A stretch of DNA of 64,000 nt, taken from assembly GCF_041146795.1 (NCBI RefSeq), contig NC_135177.1, positions 19,109,560 through 19,173,559 on the forward strand, given 5' to 3'. The notes beneath the pieces were generated by a model. It searched no databases, was not told where the DNA came from, and worked only from the letters and a program-made list of their open reading frames with translations. Positions 10,401-22,147 of this stretch are shown in pieces. Numbering within the stretch: the first letter of the stretch is position 1; the number at the start of each line of letters is the position of its first letter. This DNA comes from Maylandia zebra (lineage: Eukaryota; Chordata; Actinopteri; Cichliformes; Cichlidae). The translations under genes were made by a program, and so were the position numbers.

Positions 10401-13340
10401 TCGAATCCAGAATTGAATTTAAAATCCTTCTCATATACAAAGTTTTGAATGATCATTTCCCATCATATACTGCCCCACCCTGGGGTTTCTGAAAGTAAAA
10501 TGGGAGACAGAGCTTCAGCTATCAGGCCCCTCTACTGTAAAACCAGCTCCCAGTTTGTACTGGGGAGACAAATGCCTATTCTTTTAAGATTAGATTTAAA
10601 ACTTTGCTTTTTGATCAAGTTTATAGCTGGGGCTAGAACCCTCTCTTAGTTATGCTGCAGTAGGCTTAGGCTGCTGGGGAATTTGGGCCCTGAACCTTTC
10701 TTCTTTTCACTTTGTGTGTTTATACATCACTGTTGCATTTAGAGGTTTCAACCAGCAGCAGTAATTATTAAACTGTGGCTCCCTCCCACGGTGTGGCTTC
10801 TTTGCTTTCTCCCTCTGCTCCCTTTTCTTTGTCCTCAACCCGCACTTTGGTGCCTCCGCTCACCCCCAACCAGTCGCAGCAGGTGGCTGCCCCTCCATGA
10901 AGCTGGTTGTGCCAAAGGATTACTTCCTTTTAAAAAGGAGTTTTTCCTTCCCAGTGTCACCAAGGGCTTCCTCATAGGGGGTCGACTGATTCTTTGGGTT
11001 TCCTTTGTAATACTGCAGGGTCTTTACCCTACAGTATAAAGAGCCTTGATGCGACTGTTGTTTTGATTTAGTACTATATAAATAAGATAAAGTAAAATTC
11101 AATTGAATTTTGGGTCCCACCACTCAGTTAAAATTGATAACAATTCACTACATTAAAAGTCATATACATCTATATTGCTCTTACTAAGTTTTGTCTGTAT
11201 AGCAGACTTTCTCAGTGCATCAGAAAATGATTGCACATAGTCAGAACACTTTGCATTTTAACTCTTACAAGCATCATTGATGGTCTGTTTGTGTGTTTTG
11301 TGTGATGCAGCGGTACAAGAGGAACGACAGAGGAACCGAGAGCGGGAAGGCGAGCTGGAATTCAGTGTTGGAGTGAATGACGAGATGCCTGTGGAGAAGA
11401 TCTTGGAGGCAGAGACGGCTGTGGAGCAAAAGACTGAGCTTCACTCAGACGGAGGCTCTGCAGGAAACTCGGTGAGTGGTTGGAACGTAAATGCATTTAC
11501 ATGGCAGCACTATAAACAGAGTGATAGCTATGTTTATTAAGATGAAAGCTTACTAAAATTACTGGAAGCATTGATTGTCTTTTTTTGTTTTGTTTCAGCC
11601 ACATGATGCTGTTAGCAACATCTGTCAGACTGCAGACAAACAGCTGTTTGCCCTGGTGGAGTGGGCAAAGAGAATCCCTCATTTCTCTGAACTGCCCCTT
11701 GATGATCAGGTCATCCTTCTGCGTGCAGGTATGAACAAGCACACACAAGTGATCTGATCAGCTTTGATGTTATAAGTTTATCAAAGGCACCATACAGTAT
11801 TCTTCTGAAGTGGCCAAATATGTCCTTTTATGCTGGTTATTGTAATTCTTAACATACAGTTACATTGCTATCTAAGTTATTGTTGTTTGGAGCCGTTTAA
11901 TTATATTTGTGTACTTGAATACTCTATAAATTGCATACCTTGCAAAAAATTGCAAAATCGCAATAAATTGCATACCCTATAAAACTAAGCAGTGCTAAGA
12001 ATTAGTGTACGAGAATGTCTAGTAAAAACAAAGTGTAGAGGAAACTTAAAAGGCTGTGAGTGAATGACCACATTTCTGCCCAATTTTGCTGAAATGTTTT
12101 AGAAAATATTTTTGAAGTAGTGACTGTTCCTAACTCCAGTTGTTATGTGTCTGGTGATTCCCCAGAAGGGTTTTTTGCCCAGAAAGGAAAGTGGCAATAA
12201 CAACTTTTTTTTTTTTTTTTTTCTTTCCCCCATACGGAAAGTGGTTCAGAACCCTGAGGACATAAATCTCACAGCAGCGGGGATGGTGTATACAGTTGCA
12301 CTAAACTGTCTTTGTATTATTGCCTACAACTTAAGGGAGAAAGGACTCTGAGACACATGAGTCTTTGTTTTAAATGTCATGATGAATTAAAATCTTATTG
12401 CTTTTTACATATCTGTGTGTAAATGGACTTAATTTCTCAGGGTGGAATGAGCTTCTTATCGCCTCGTTCTCCCATCGTTCCATTCCGTTGAAGGATGGAG
12501 TTCTTCTTGCCTCTGAGCTACAGCGCGATAACGCACACAGTGCAGGAGTTGGAGCCATTTTTGACAGGTACATTGATGGAAGTAAAGAATTGCCAGGATA
12601 CAAACATATAAGCTGCACTTGACTGCAATGATTTGTGTTATAAAAACGTATTGTCTAATTTGACTTTTGTTTTTGATACAGAGAAAGTGTGCAGAGCGCA
12701 GAGGTCGGCGCCATATTTGATAGGTACATTTCCTCTTGTTGTTCAGAGTGTCTTACACAGTGTAGGCTCAGTGTTTTTGTTTAATGCTTTGAAACCTTGC
12801 ATTCTTTCTCAGAGTTCTCACTGAGCTGGTCAATAAGATGAGAGATATGCAAATGGATAAAATAGAGCTGGGCTGCCTTCGAGCCATTGTCCTGTTTAAC
12901 CCAGGTACTTAACATGGAAGAAATTAGAAACATTTAACTATTTCTTCAAAAAATGTTTTGGGCTTTTTTAATTTTCTGCATTTTTCATGTAGATGCTAAA
13001 GGGCTCTCCAACACCGGTGAGGTGGAGCTCCTCAGAGAAAAGGTCTATGCATCATTGGAAGCTTACTGCAAACAGAAATATCCAGAGCAGCAAGGAAGGT
13101 AATGGTCCTCTGCTGTAACAGTCTTTGTTGTAGTCCTGTCTCGTACATTTTGATCTTGTTAAGTGAGATGATGTCCTCTCTGTTCCCTGCAGGTTTGCTA
13201 AGCTCCTCCTTCGACTGCCAGCACTGCGATCTATTGGCTTGAAGTGCTTGGAGCATCTTTTCTTCTTCAAGCTGATCGGTGACACACCTATTGACACTTT
13301 CCTAATGGAAATGCTTGAAGCTCCCCATCAGTTGTCTTAG
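7287..13340 (+). CDS. rxrb: Retinoid X receptor beta-type nuclear receptor (complete coding region)
   Basis: Ligand-regulated transcription factor and shared heterodimer partner of RAR, TR, VDR, PPAR and LXR; acts in the nucleus on DR-type elements. Ten coding exons: 7287-7427, 8355-8508, 8731-8910, 11311-11471, 11599-11728, 12441-12567, 12682-12723, 12813-12904, 12993-13098, 13193-13340. They join in frame to 426 residues. The A/B region is short (1-89). The two zinc fingers span about 90-155, with P-box CEGCK at 107-111. A hinge follows, then the ligand domain ending with helix 12 [13 protein letters not shown]. The end APHQLS and the 14-residue insert point to a teleost RXR-beta; a or b copy is not resolved. 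ATG 7287 has G at -3 and lies 17 nt after a good acceptor; an upstream alternative start is possible. Transcription converges with fhod3. Confidence 0.95.
8355..8508 (+). CDS. rxrb: rxrb coding exon 2 (A/B end and first zinc cysteines)
   Basis: Acceptor TACCCAG, donor GTGAGT, ends in phase 1. The exon encodes [15 protein letters not shown] and [15 protein letters not shown], which is the RXR run-in to the DNA-binding domain with zinc ligands Cys90 and Cys93. The overlapping frames at 8203-8430 and 8237-8512 are out-of-frame or intron-extended readings. Confidence 0.95.
8702..8719 (+). repeat. Eighteen-C run in an rxrb splice acceptor
   Basis: An uninterrupted C18 ends 11 bp before the acceptor AG of the DNA-binding-domain exon and forms most of its polypyrimidine tract. 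Confidence 0.98.
8731..8910 (+). CDS. rxrb: rxrb coding exon 3 (zinc-finger DNA-binding domain)
   Basis: Encodes the rest of the first finger ([17 protein letters not shown]) and the second finger ([20 protein letters not shown]), then the C-terminal extension [10 protein letters not shown]. All zinc cysteines are present. The acceptor is odd: 18 consecutive C (8702-8719) and then TTATGTTACAG. Donor GTATGC, phase 1. Confidence 0.97.
10255..11110 (+). mobile_element. L2-type LINE 3' remnant in an rxrb intron
   Basis: The 5' part shows a decayed end of a LINE reverse-transcriptase ORF (fragments such as [11 protein letters not shown] and [15 protein letters not shown], with stops). The 3' part is the familiar fish tail: a T-rich GGAGTTTTTCCTTCCCAGTG stretch, a GACTGTTGTTTTGAT motif, ACTATATAAATAA, and a short ATTCAATTGAA end. 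Shorter copies of the same tail occur elsewhere in the window. The copy is inactive. Assignment to the L2 group is from memory. Confidence 0.65.
11311..11471 (+). CDS. rxrb: rxrb coding exon 4 (hinge and helix 1)
   Basis: Acceptor GATGCAG, donor GTGAGT, ends in phase 0. Encodes [15 protein letters not shown], the RXR hinge, and [20 protein letters not shown], helix 1 of the ligand domain, then a Gly/Ser loop. Confidence 0.95.
11599..11728 (+). CDS. rxrb: rxrb coding exon 5 (helices 3-5)
   Basis: Acceptor TTTCAG, donor GTATGA, ends in phase 1. Encodes [20 protein letters not shown] and [18 protein letters not shown], the conserved coactivator-groove and ligand-pocket helices of RXR. Confidence 0.95.
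12441..12567 (+). CDS. rxrb: rxrb coding exon 6 (helix 5 to start of helix 7)
   Basis: Acceptor TTTCTCAG, donor GTACAT, ends in phase 2. Encodes [20 protein letters not shown] through [11 protein letters not shown]. The last 11 residues are nearly repeated by the next exon. A proline at SHRSIP and the acidic stretch SELQRDN fall in the beta-turn region. Confidence 0.95.
12682..12723 (+). CDS. rxrb: rxrb 42-nt microexon (14-residue insert in helix 7)
   Basis: The exon has good flanks (acceptor GATACAG, donor GTACAT) and phase 2 on both sides, so it can be included or skipped. It inserts [14 protein letters not shown], residues 299-312. The [11 protein letters not shown] part matches [11 protein letters not shown] at the end of exon 6 at 9 of 11 positions, and both donors begin GTACATT, so the microexon looks like a local duplication. 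From memory, zebrafish RXR-beta paralogues carry a 14-residue ligand-domain insert and bind 9-cis retinoic acid poorly or not at all. Confidence 0.9.
12813..12904 (+). CDS. rxrb: rxrb coding exon 8 (helices 7-8)
   Basis: Acceptor TTTCTCAG, donor GTACTT, phase 2 to phase 1. Encodes [20 protein letters not shown] and [10 protein letters not shown], diagnostic of RXR helices 7 and 8. Confidence 0.95.
12993..13098 (+). CDS. rxrb: rxrb coding exon 9 (helices 9-10)
   Basis: Acceptor ATGTAG, donor GTAATG, ends in phase 2. Encodes [20 protein letters not shown] and [15 protein letters not shown], part of the RXR dimer interface. Confidence 0.95.
13193..13340 (+). CDS. rxrb: rxrb coding exon 10 (helices 10-12 and stop)
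   Basis: Acceptor CCCTGCAG. Encodes [40 protein letters not shown] and APHQLS, then TAG at 13338-13340. The AF-2 helix FLMEMLE is intact, so the receptor should be able to recruit coactivators when in the active conformation. Confidence 0.96.
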
Positions 13341-14760
13341 ATAAGAAGCGTGTACTGTGGTTAGATAGCTGAAGCCTGGGCAGCGGGCGTGGGACTGGAG
13401 TGGCACTTTAAGTTCTTTGAAGATTTGTCGATTTGTCTCACTGCTGTCTGCGTTACACTTCTTTTAGTGCGGCACAGATTTGCGCTTTAGACCAAACCCA
13501 AGGCTTGGCATGATCTACAAGCTGGTGCTATATGTTTAATTAACTTCATGTGTAACTATGGGTAAACACAAGTATCTTTTGAAAATATAAACATTTACAT
13601 ATTTCCCTCACAGGATAAACTATAATTTGGATATACATTTTTGTATAAACTTTTTAGACACCTCAGATTTTAAGATTGTTGTTTCTCCAAATGATGGGAT
13701 ACATGAGAGGACGGCAACCAGATTCTTTTCTTAACGCGTTAACGACGCACCCTTTTTATAAATTTACACTCAACTCAGATCTAAAAGTGCATTATTGTAC
13801 CAAACGACAGCTTTGAGTTTACTTGTATCCATTGCACATGATAAAATCCAGCAGTGACCCTGAGACAGAAGACAAGTGAGCAGTTGAAACTGTCAGGCCA
13901 GACTCGTACTGCTCATCAGGGTCAGCTTTATGTGTCTCATATACATATATATGCAGAGTATTGTTTACTTTGCCATTTAAAAGAATAATTATGTTGGGGT
14001 TAATGATTAGACTTTTCTGCACATTTGCAACGTGCTGTTTCTAAACCATACATTTAACAAATGCCTGACCTCTGAATGGTCAAGTGTTTGTCTTTTGGTG
14101 CTATTTCAGAGATGATTATTGGCGCAGATGCACACCAAACCACAAACCTATGAATATATGCAAAGCTAAAAATTCATTTGTCAATCTTTGTTTAAAATGT
14201 AGCAATACAAAATGTTAAACTAGGTAAGCCTGTCAGTTTTTCAGGGGTTTTACAAAGAAAATTATGTCCTGTGGAAAGGGAAGACTCCATTTTGTAATTT
14301 ATCTTCACAAATCTAAGGTACTGTGCAAAAGTAATTGTTCAGGGACAGTGTATATTGATAAATTTGAACTATGATCAGGAAATACAAATTCTATAATTCT
14401 TATTTACCCTTTTTTCTGTTTTCAGCTAGTATAAAGCAGAACGTGTCTTGGGTTGCACTGGATTTGCTGAGACAGTTTCGGCTTCTTTTTTTTTTTTCTT
14501 CTTCTTTTTTGAATGCTTGTTTTTCCTACCTATCCTCATCATCGTGATGTCTCTGCATTTTATTGCAAGCAAACAATAATCGCATTTAGCTCCATACCAC
14601 CTGTGAACAGACATGAATTTTAAGTCCAGATGAGTGGGCCGTATGTAAACACCAGCTGTAATGGTAAACGTGTCACTGACATCTGTATGCTCTTGAACAT
14701 AAAAGTGACTTGAAAAATGGGTTGTGTGGACTAAAAATAAACAGGCTTAAGTTTTTCTTT
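13341..14760 (+). other. rxrb: Probable rxrb 3' untranslated region
   Basis: AT-rich sequence downstream of the stop with no convincing coding frame. AATAAA at 14736-14741 is a plausible polyadenylation signal; further AATAAA-like hexamers lie downstream, so the true end is uncertain. Confidence 0.5.
14736..14741 (+). terminator. Candidate polyadenylation signal for rxrb
   Basis: The canonical AATAAA lies about 1.4 kb after the rxrb stop codon. Alternative hexamers occur further on, so use of this one is inferred. Confidence 0.35.
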
Positions 14761-16690
14761 CACATGCTTTGTCTGGTCTAAACGTGACTTATTTCTGTAT
14801 TCATAGAAGAAAAGGTGGCAGAAAGAAGTTGATGACAAAAAAAAATTGCATTTTGCCTTTTTATTGTAGTTGTTACATAGTTTTTGCTGTGGGTATAGAT
14901 GCAATTGAAGCCTTGGTAGTAAAGCACTTTAGTCCAAGTTCCACAGTGATGTTATGGCACAGGCAGCAGTGTGTGATGGGCTAATGATAAAAATATAAGT
15001 GCAATTAAATCAAAGGCTTCCATCTGGATTTTACTGGAGTAACTGGTAAAGCCGATCGCTGGGTGTTCATGTTACAGTCTGAAGTGAAAATCCTACAGCT
15101 CTTAGAACCAAAGTGAAACCACCTCCTGGATTAAGCAGAAGTGTCACTTTCTTTTAAAACCATGCATGGCTTGGTTTTCTTAAATTATATTTTGAATAAC
15201 ACTGCTTTTAGTCTATAATACACTATTCTACACATGGAGCAAAAAAAAAAGACAGTTATGACATGTACATCTGTTTACAACATTCCCCTGTATTGCTTCA
15301 AACATGTTTTTGCTCTTGAAAAGTCAGTACAACCCGGGAAACGCACTGAGCTCCCAGCTCCTCCTGTAACTGCAGTTTTACTAAGTGGCATGCTACACAT
15401 CGAGTCTAAGGTGCTGAAAAGGTTCCAGTCAATTCAAAACAAAATAAAAATGGAGTGCTCATTTGATTTCTTTTTTTATGCAGATTTATCACAATGCGCT
15501 AAATTATTTTCTCAATGGCTATGTTTCCATCACAGTGAAAATTAAAAGTGAATAGAGATCATTATGAATTCAGTCAAGGCCATTCCAAATTGATTAACAG
15601 CACGTGGACCTCTAAAATATTCAGTTCAGTACAGATTTTGATGTTTTAAAAAGTCTATAAATTAAAAAATTTTATGTGCTTCCTAACTAATAATTATAAA
15701 TGTGCCCCCTGATGGTTTGCATTCATTGAGAATTACTACACTATGAATGGAGTGAACCTAAATGAATCTTACAATAAGGCAACAGGATAACAGCTAATGT
15801 GCATAGCCAATCCTTAAGTTGTCATAAATATGTTAAAGCTATCTTCATAAACTACTTGATCCAAGACATAGCATGGAACCAAAAAAAGTAATTCTGCCAT
15901 GACAAGTTTAAAAACACTGGTTAAAAATAAATCACAGCTCAAGAATGATCTACACTGCAATATTAACCTCTGCTCCCTCCCTGCCCCACAGACCGCACAT
16001 CTGTAGCAACATTTTCGTTATTATATGTCCCTGAAAACATCTTAATAAATAGCTGTCTCTGAAAGGCACTCTGAAATGTGCAGCTCATAGTCTCTACAAA
16101 ATAAAACGAAATAAACTCTGTGAAGATTGCTCACTTGTACTTCACCTCACTCCAGCTGTTCATCGGTGAGAATAGATCACGACGGTGACGATGCGACTTC
16201 AGTTCAAACTATAAATGTTTGCATCGTTAGCATTAGTCTGAAACTAGTGGGATTGCCAGTCAAACCTGTAACGGAGCTGTTGGCAATCGCCTTTCTCTCT
16301 TCATATCAACTTTAAAAAATATCTGCGCCGTTTCTCTGATGAATTCCTTCTTATTTAGTAAACTAATGCACGCTTGCCTTGGATATGTTGACTTTGATTA
16401 AATATTTAAAAACTGTGCTACTGCTGAATTGCTGGTTAACTGCTGAGTATGTTCTCAGATTCAGATGTCTGAATGGTTAATCAGTGTCAAGGATCTCACT
16501 TTCCTTTGAGACCCAACTTTTACATCCAGTGCAATTGTTCCTTATTTGAGCACCTTCTTGAGCAAAACGAAACACAAAACTACCACAGTAGTATATAACA
16601 AAATAACCCTCTGCACAAGGCCATCTATTCAATAGATGAAATGTCTTTTTTGTCACGAAAGCTCCTGGGCTGAAACTAAACCCAAACACA
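14761..16690. other. Spacer between convergent rxrb and fhod3 3' ends
   Basis: AT-rich DNA between two tail-to-tail genes. The frame at 15234-15545 has no recognisable domain. I see no RNA gene or full mobile element here. Confidence 0.4.
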
Positions 16691-16696
16691 TTTATT
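16691..16696 (-). terminator. Candidate polyadenylation signal for fhod3
   Basis: AATAAA on the minus strand (TTTATT on plus) lies about 470 bp beyond the fhod3 stop. Other hexamers may be used; this is position-based inference. Confidence 0.3.
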
Positions 16697-17166
16697 TGAA
16701 CTGATTTTCTAGCCCTCTCAATTCACTGAAGGCCACGGGGATTAAACTGCCAACTGTTTTGACTCCCTCGGCCTTAAAAAAACCAAACATTTCTGCAGGT
16801 GTTTGTATGCAATATCACATTGAAAGCATAGCTGTGATGAAGCCTTATGAAAGCAAATCATGTGTAAACTGTGTTTAACCGGCAAGGGCAAAGCTTAGTG
16901 GTTTTAATGCAGCACGCCGTTTCTGCTCCCTCTGCCCATCAGTTCAGGAATAAAATCCTGTTCTCCCTTCTCTTTCGTTAGGAAGCACTTGGTCAAGTCC
17001 AGACATACAAAGATGAGATCAACTCATCAAAGCTGGGGTTGGGGAGGGGGATTTTAGTGCCAAACCGGAGCAGAGTAGGTTGACGGGTTGGGTCTTTATG
17101 TCCTTATGGGGGGTTTGGGGCAGTGAAAGGGCTTCCAGATAGCGTGGTGTCCCATGGGGGTCCAGC

Positions 17167-17249
17167 TCACACTTGCATCTCCGAACCATTAGACAAGCCA
17201 AGAGCGTTTGCCTCCTCTGTTGTCAAACCATTCCTCAGTGTCCTCCTCA
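17167..17249 (-). CDS. fhod3: fhod3 terminal coding exon
   Basis: Acceptor GTGCACAG. Its first two bases complete a Leu codon, giving [20 protein letters not shown], then SNGSEMQV and TGA at 17169-17167. The Ser and Thr in SLRRT are equivalent to the ROCK sites mapped in the FHOD1 tail. Too short to appear as an ORF. Confidence 0.93.
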
Positions 17250-20200
17250 CTGTGCACACAAGAGGAAAATTCAGAGTGGAAACATAATCGCCTATCATGG
17301 AAAAATGTTTTGTTTTTTTGCATTATATGAGTTTACATATGGAGCTGATTGGAGCTTTCTGCTCTGTGTATGATAAGAAATGAGGCAGCTCGCCCAATAT
17401 TTGACACCACTCACATGATTTTCGATTGGCTCGGGATCGTCTCCTCTCCCGCGGCTGCGTCCGCTGGCTGGGCCCCTGAGTGGCTGACCTGACAATCCTC
17501 TCCATGATCTCGTCTGCTGTGTCATCTGTGCAGTTTACTGGGTCGTCGTTGGCAGAGCACCATGGGGCAACACGACCTAAAACAACACAGTTAAAATGGG
17601 TAAGCGAAACGTCTGATGGTACCAAGGTAATAGCATCTCATAATATTCTTTAAAGGGCTAAGTCATTTAGTTAAACTACAAGCAGGCTTAACGACAGACT
17701 TGATAACCTGTAATTGTAGTTATTTCTGAATTCAATTAACTAAACTTGAGGCATCTGGCTCTGTAAATCTCAGAAATAGCATGTCTGAGCAGATATTTGA
17801 ACTCAGTAGCATTACCTTGGCCTGTAGTACTAATGCAAATTGTTTTTGATAGTACTTTTAGTTTGCATGCTTACTTTCAGCAAATGTTGCTACAACATTT
17901 AGCAACATCTTGTAAACAGGATGTCATAATAGGCCCTTGAAAAGCCTTCAGCTGGCATTTTGGATCAGCTGAAGTAAACGTAAAACAGGAAGATGTTCTG
18001 CTCCTCTTTTATGTCACACTCACATTCCTCCCACAACCCTCCCTCAGCCTGGTTTTACCAGTTTATTTGTGTTAAAAAAAAAGTCTTCGTCCTCCATATG
18101 CTTTGTCACTGAGGATCACCAAATAATTTTGTATTCCTCTCCTTAATTTTGTAGTCTGTGCCATGTAATATAAAGCCCCTTCACTATTGTGAATTGGTCT
18201 TATGTAAATAACATTTATTTGTAAAATCCAAAACTTAACTAAAGATTCATGGATGACCATTCCCTGCTATAATGTCTCCCCCCTATAACTGAATTGCTGC
18301 TTACTGCCTTGAAATGACTGATTAAAAATGAACTGAAAAATAATAATAAGCCATCTGCCTTGACTGGTTGGGGTGAGCAGAGGCACCAAAGTGGTGTATA
18401 AACATAGAGATTGAAGAGATTTGCTGCTACATTGCTAAATAGTCCTAATTAAACTTAGGTTTTAGGTAGAATTCCTTCAATAAAGATGAAACAACTGTTA
18501 CTGTGTTTGACTTGAATAATGCAAATCTAGTTTTCTGGATGGCAGTGGTAAAAATAAGGAAATATTTAAAAGTGTAAAAGCACAACACGTAAAGGAGAAG
18601 AACCTCTGGTGCTACTGGCTCTGGTGCGTGTTCGAAGGCCCGGCACTGTGGATGATCCACTCTCTCCACTCTGCAGGCTACTTTTTAGGACGGCCTTCAT
18701 GTTCTCGTGTTCTGCTGCATCTTCGGCACTCTGGACACTCTGAGGCTGACTCTCCGGTTTGTCTGAAGGGGCTCCACCAAATTTACCACTCTACAGCAAC
18801 AGATGGGCACATGAGATTGTGTTAGCAGTATAATGTGACTCATCTCCACGCTCTGAGACCTTTTACGTATGAAAGTCGTCACACAGGTAAACCTTTACAG
18901 GAGCAGTTAGGCATTTCAAACACTCCACCCACAACTCTGAGATACAATCTTTTTTCTCCCTCAAGACTGGTTCTTGAAACAATGCTGACATGCCGGGTTC
19001 AAGAATTTCATTATATTTCACCTGAGTATCTGTGAGTTGTTGAAGTTAGATTCAATCAACAGAACATATCATGCAGACACTTCTTTCTGTCCATCGAGTT
19101 TCCTCATCCACGCTCGGTCTCTCTTACACACACAGCCTGTCAGTGTCACAATCGACTCTGTTTTTCCTGATGTTACAACACTTGGTGTTTTCCAAAGTTA
19201 CAACAGCGTGTCTAAAAAGACAGGGTTAAATGCAAACACCCATGCACTTGTCTGCAAACACAATTACCTCACTATCATTGTCATCTTCACTCTATGGAAA
19301 AAAAATAGTAAAAATTACATTTTTGCAGACTTTAAAATAATAGTATAAGTTTTTATATACGAGTTTTAAGATAAGACAGTGGTGCAGTCTTGTCACCTAA
19401 TTTTTAGGAAGAAAGCAAATACCAGAAGTCCTTAAATATTTAAACACGTTCTTTTTAATACCTGCATTTTCGTGAGACTTTCATCTCCTAGAACAGGAAT
19501 GCCAAACTCATTTTACATCTTGGGCCATAATTAAGCCCCCTTTTATCTTAAGTGAGCCAGACTGGTGGAAATACCCTTTCTGTCAGTGTAAAGTAGTTTA
19601 ACTGTGCATTTAATTGCTGAGATATGTCAATACAAGAAAAAGAAATGCAGTGTTAATATCTCAGTTTTTCAACATGATGAAGAAATGCTGTTGTGGTTAT
19701 TGAAAGAAATGAGTCAGGATGACTCTTTGGGCTTAAATTGTACAGAATAAATATATAAAATTACAGACAATTCTGGTAGCTCAGTATTAAGTGGAATGAT
19801 TTGCTAATTCACAGAAAATGCCCTGTTTTACTTATTTATTCTACTGCTGACACATTGTGAAATAAAATAGAAATGTCTATAGTAGATAAAATTACTATAG
19901 ACTTCCCTGTCATGGTTTCCTGTCAACTTTTTATCAATTACTTTCTTACTGCAGCATGAATGGCTTTGGTCTGAGGTGTTTATCAGTAGGAAAAGCTGTA
20001 CAAGTCCTAAAAATACAGTTAAAAGTCTAAAAACTTATTCCATCCTTTACATTTGACAAATATGTCCAACGGGTCGGATTGGATCGTCTGCCGGGCTGAT
20101 TCTGGGCCCCGGGCCTTATGTTTCACACCCCTGTCGTACACCATAAAATCATCACTGCAGATTCAAGCTGTGCAGCCCAGAGGAGCATATTTGACTGAAT

Positions 20201-22064
20201 TTCTTTGTAGGAGTGTGAGCTGAGGAGTGGGCCATCCAGAAATCCAGAGTTTGAATTCTCACACAGTGATTGAATTAGGGACCTTTTGAAGAGCGGGTGT
20301 TCTTGCCAGAGCCCGCTGTTGAGTCTGCTCTGACAGTCCGGGGGATTTTAATCATGCGGTGAGGTGTTTGCTCTGGCTTTTCTTAGCTGGCTCCAGCTAC
20401 AGAATAGGATACACTAAAAACAATTCACTGATTGTTGTTACAGAAACCTATACATGTGAATACCAAGGAGCTATCCCGATGTCCTTACAAATGCCGCATT
20501 TGGCGCTTTAACCAGATTAAGGATATAAGCAGCGTCTAGGGATGGGCCGTATTGTTTCTCAGAAATCAGAAAGCTCAAACTAAACAAAGACGAGGTTTAT
20601 GAAATGGAAAAATGTGCGTGTAGGTCGGCTGAAGACGACTTACATCTGTTATCATTTTTCCCCTGGTCTTGTTCCTCTCTCGGTGGTTGGCCCTCTTCTG
20701 TTTCTGCTGCAGCACGCGCTCTCTTGTCGTGCGATATTCTAGAGCAAATTCGCTCAGTATCTTGCTAAAGCGGTGTATGCTGACGTCACGTACTGCATAC
20801 ACCGGATGGCCCAAGAACAGCAGGAAAGCATGAAACCTGGAGAAGAGTAGAGCGACAATGCATCATTATACATGCTTTATCATTAACGAGAATTCAAAAT
20901 CTGATTACACAGTTATATTTCTAAGATATAAAAATTCTGGAAAATGCGTAAGGAAAGCTTTAATGTGTAAAGGATTATCTACATGTGAATGCACCTGTTG
21001 ATAATTCTTCGATGTACAATCTTGAGTATGATGATCCTCTCTGCACAGTCTTTGAGGAAGTCGGACATTTTTTGTTTCAACGCTGGTTTCATCTCATGTT
21101 TTGCAATGACTTTCAGGTGATCCCATGATGCTTTGCACCTTCTCTCCATCTGGGCCAGATTGTCTTGAAGCTGGTCAAAGTCCACCTAACAACCAAGACA
21201 GACTTGAGGTGATGTGGCATTGGCATTTATGTCTACTAACAACAAACTATTTTAGATTAGTTGTTAAAGTGAAATTTTAAACGGAACCTTGGTCAAGCGG
21301 GTAACAGCGCCAATCTCAGAGTAGAGATCAGTACTGTCTGGAAACTTCTCAACCACGATGGAGCAGGCGTGGTGCAGCAGAGATTGCTTATGAACTGTAT
21401 CCTTCACCTCAGGGACCTTCTCCAAATAGTTCAGCTCAAAGCCTTTAGCCTAGAGATATATGCAAACACAGGAGCACTCTCAGAGTGTGGGATGGAAACA
21501 ATGGTCTAAAATTAAAATCAAATGCTGCTACTCTAGGACCAAAACTGCAGTGAACTTCCTCTTTGGCAGAGTCAGGGAAAAAAAAGGGAGTTGAAAAGAG
21601 CTAAGAGTAGATACGTAGATTCATTAGACTGAAACTACACTCTATTTCAGGGCTGACTGATTATTCTGCTCGCCACAGCGAAGCTAAAAAGCCAGAATGA
21701 AAGACATAATCCTAATCCTAACGGGATCTCCCCTTGTTCTCCTGCCAGCTTTAAATGGCTTACTGCAAAATATAAACGTGGCCATTATTTACGGTAACTG
21801 CCTGTTTTGATGTTGATGACTTATGTTTCCCCTTTGCATGTTTGGCTCGCATATCCCAGAGGTTCATTCATAAATACACTTACTCACAGCTGCATACACA
21901 CCGAGGCACACGCAAGGGCAAAGAAACACAGATGACAAAGTGAGACAAAAACAAAACAAATGAGGGAAAAAAACAGAGACACATATGCAGGTTCACACAT
22001 AAAAAGGCCAGACAGAAAGAAATTCTCAGAAATCCCAAAACCTTCCCTCCCCTTTTCTCTTTTT

Positions 22065-22147
<83 letters not shown>

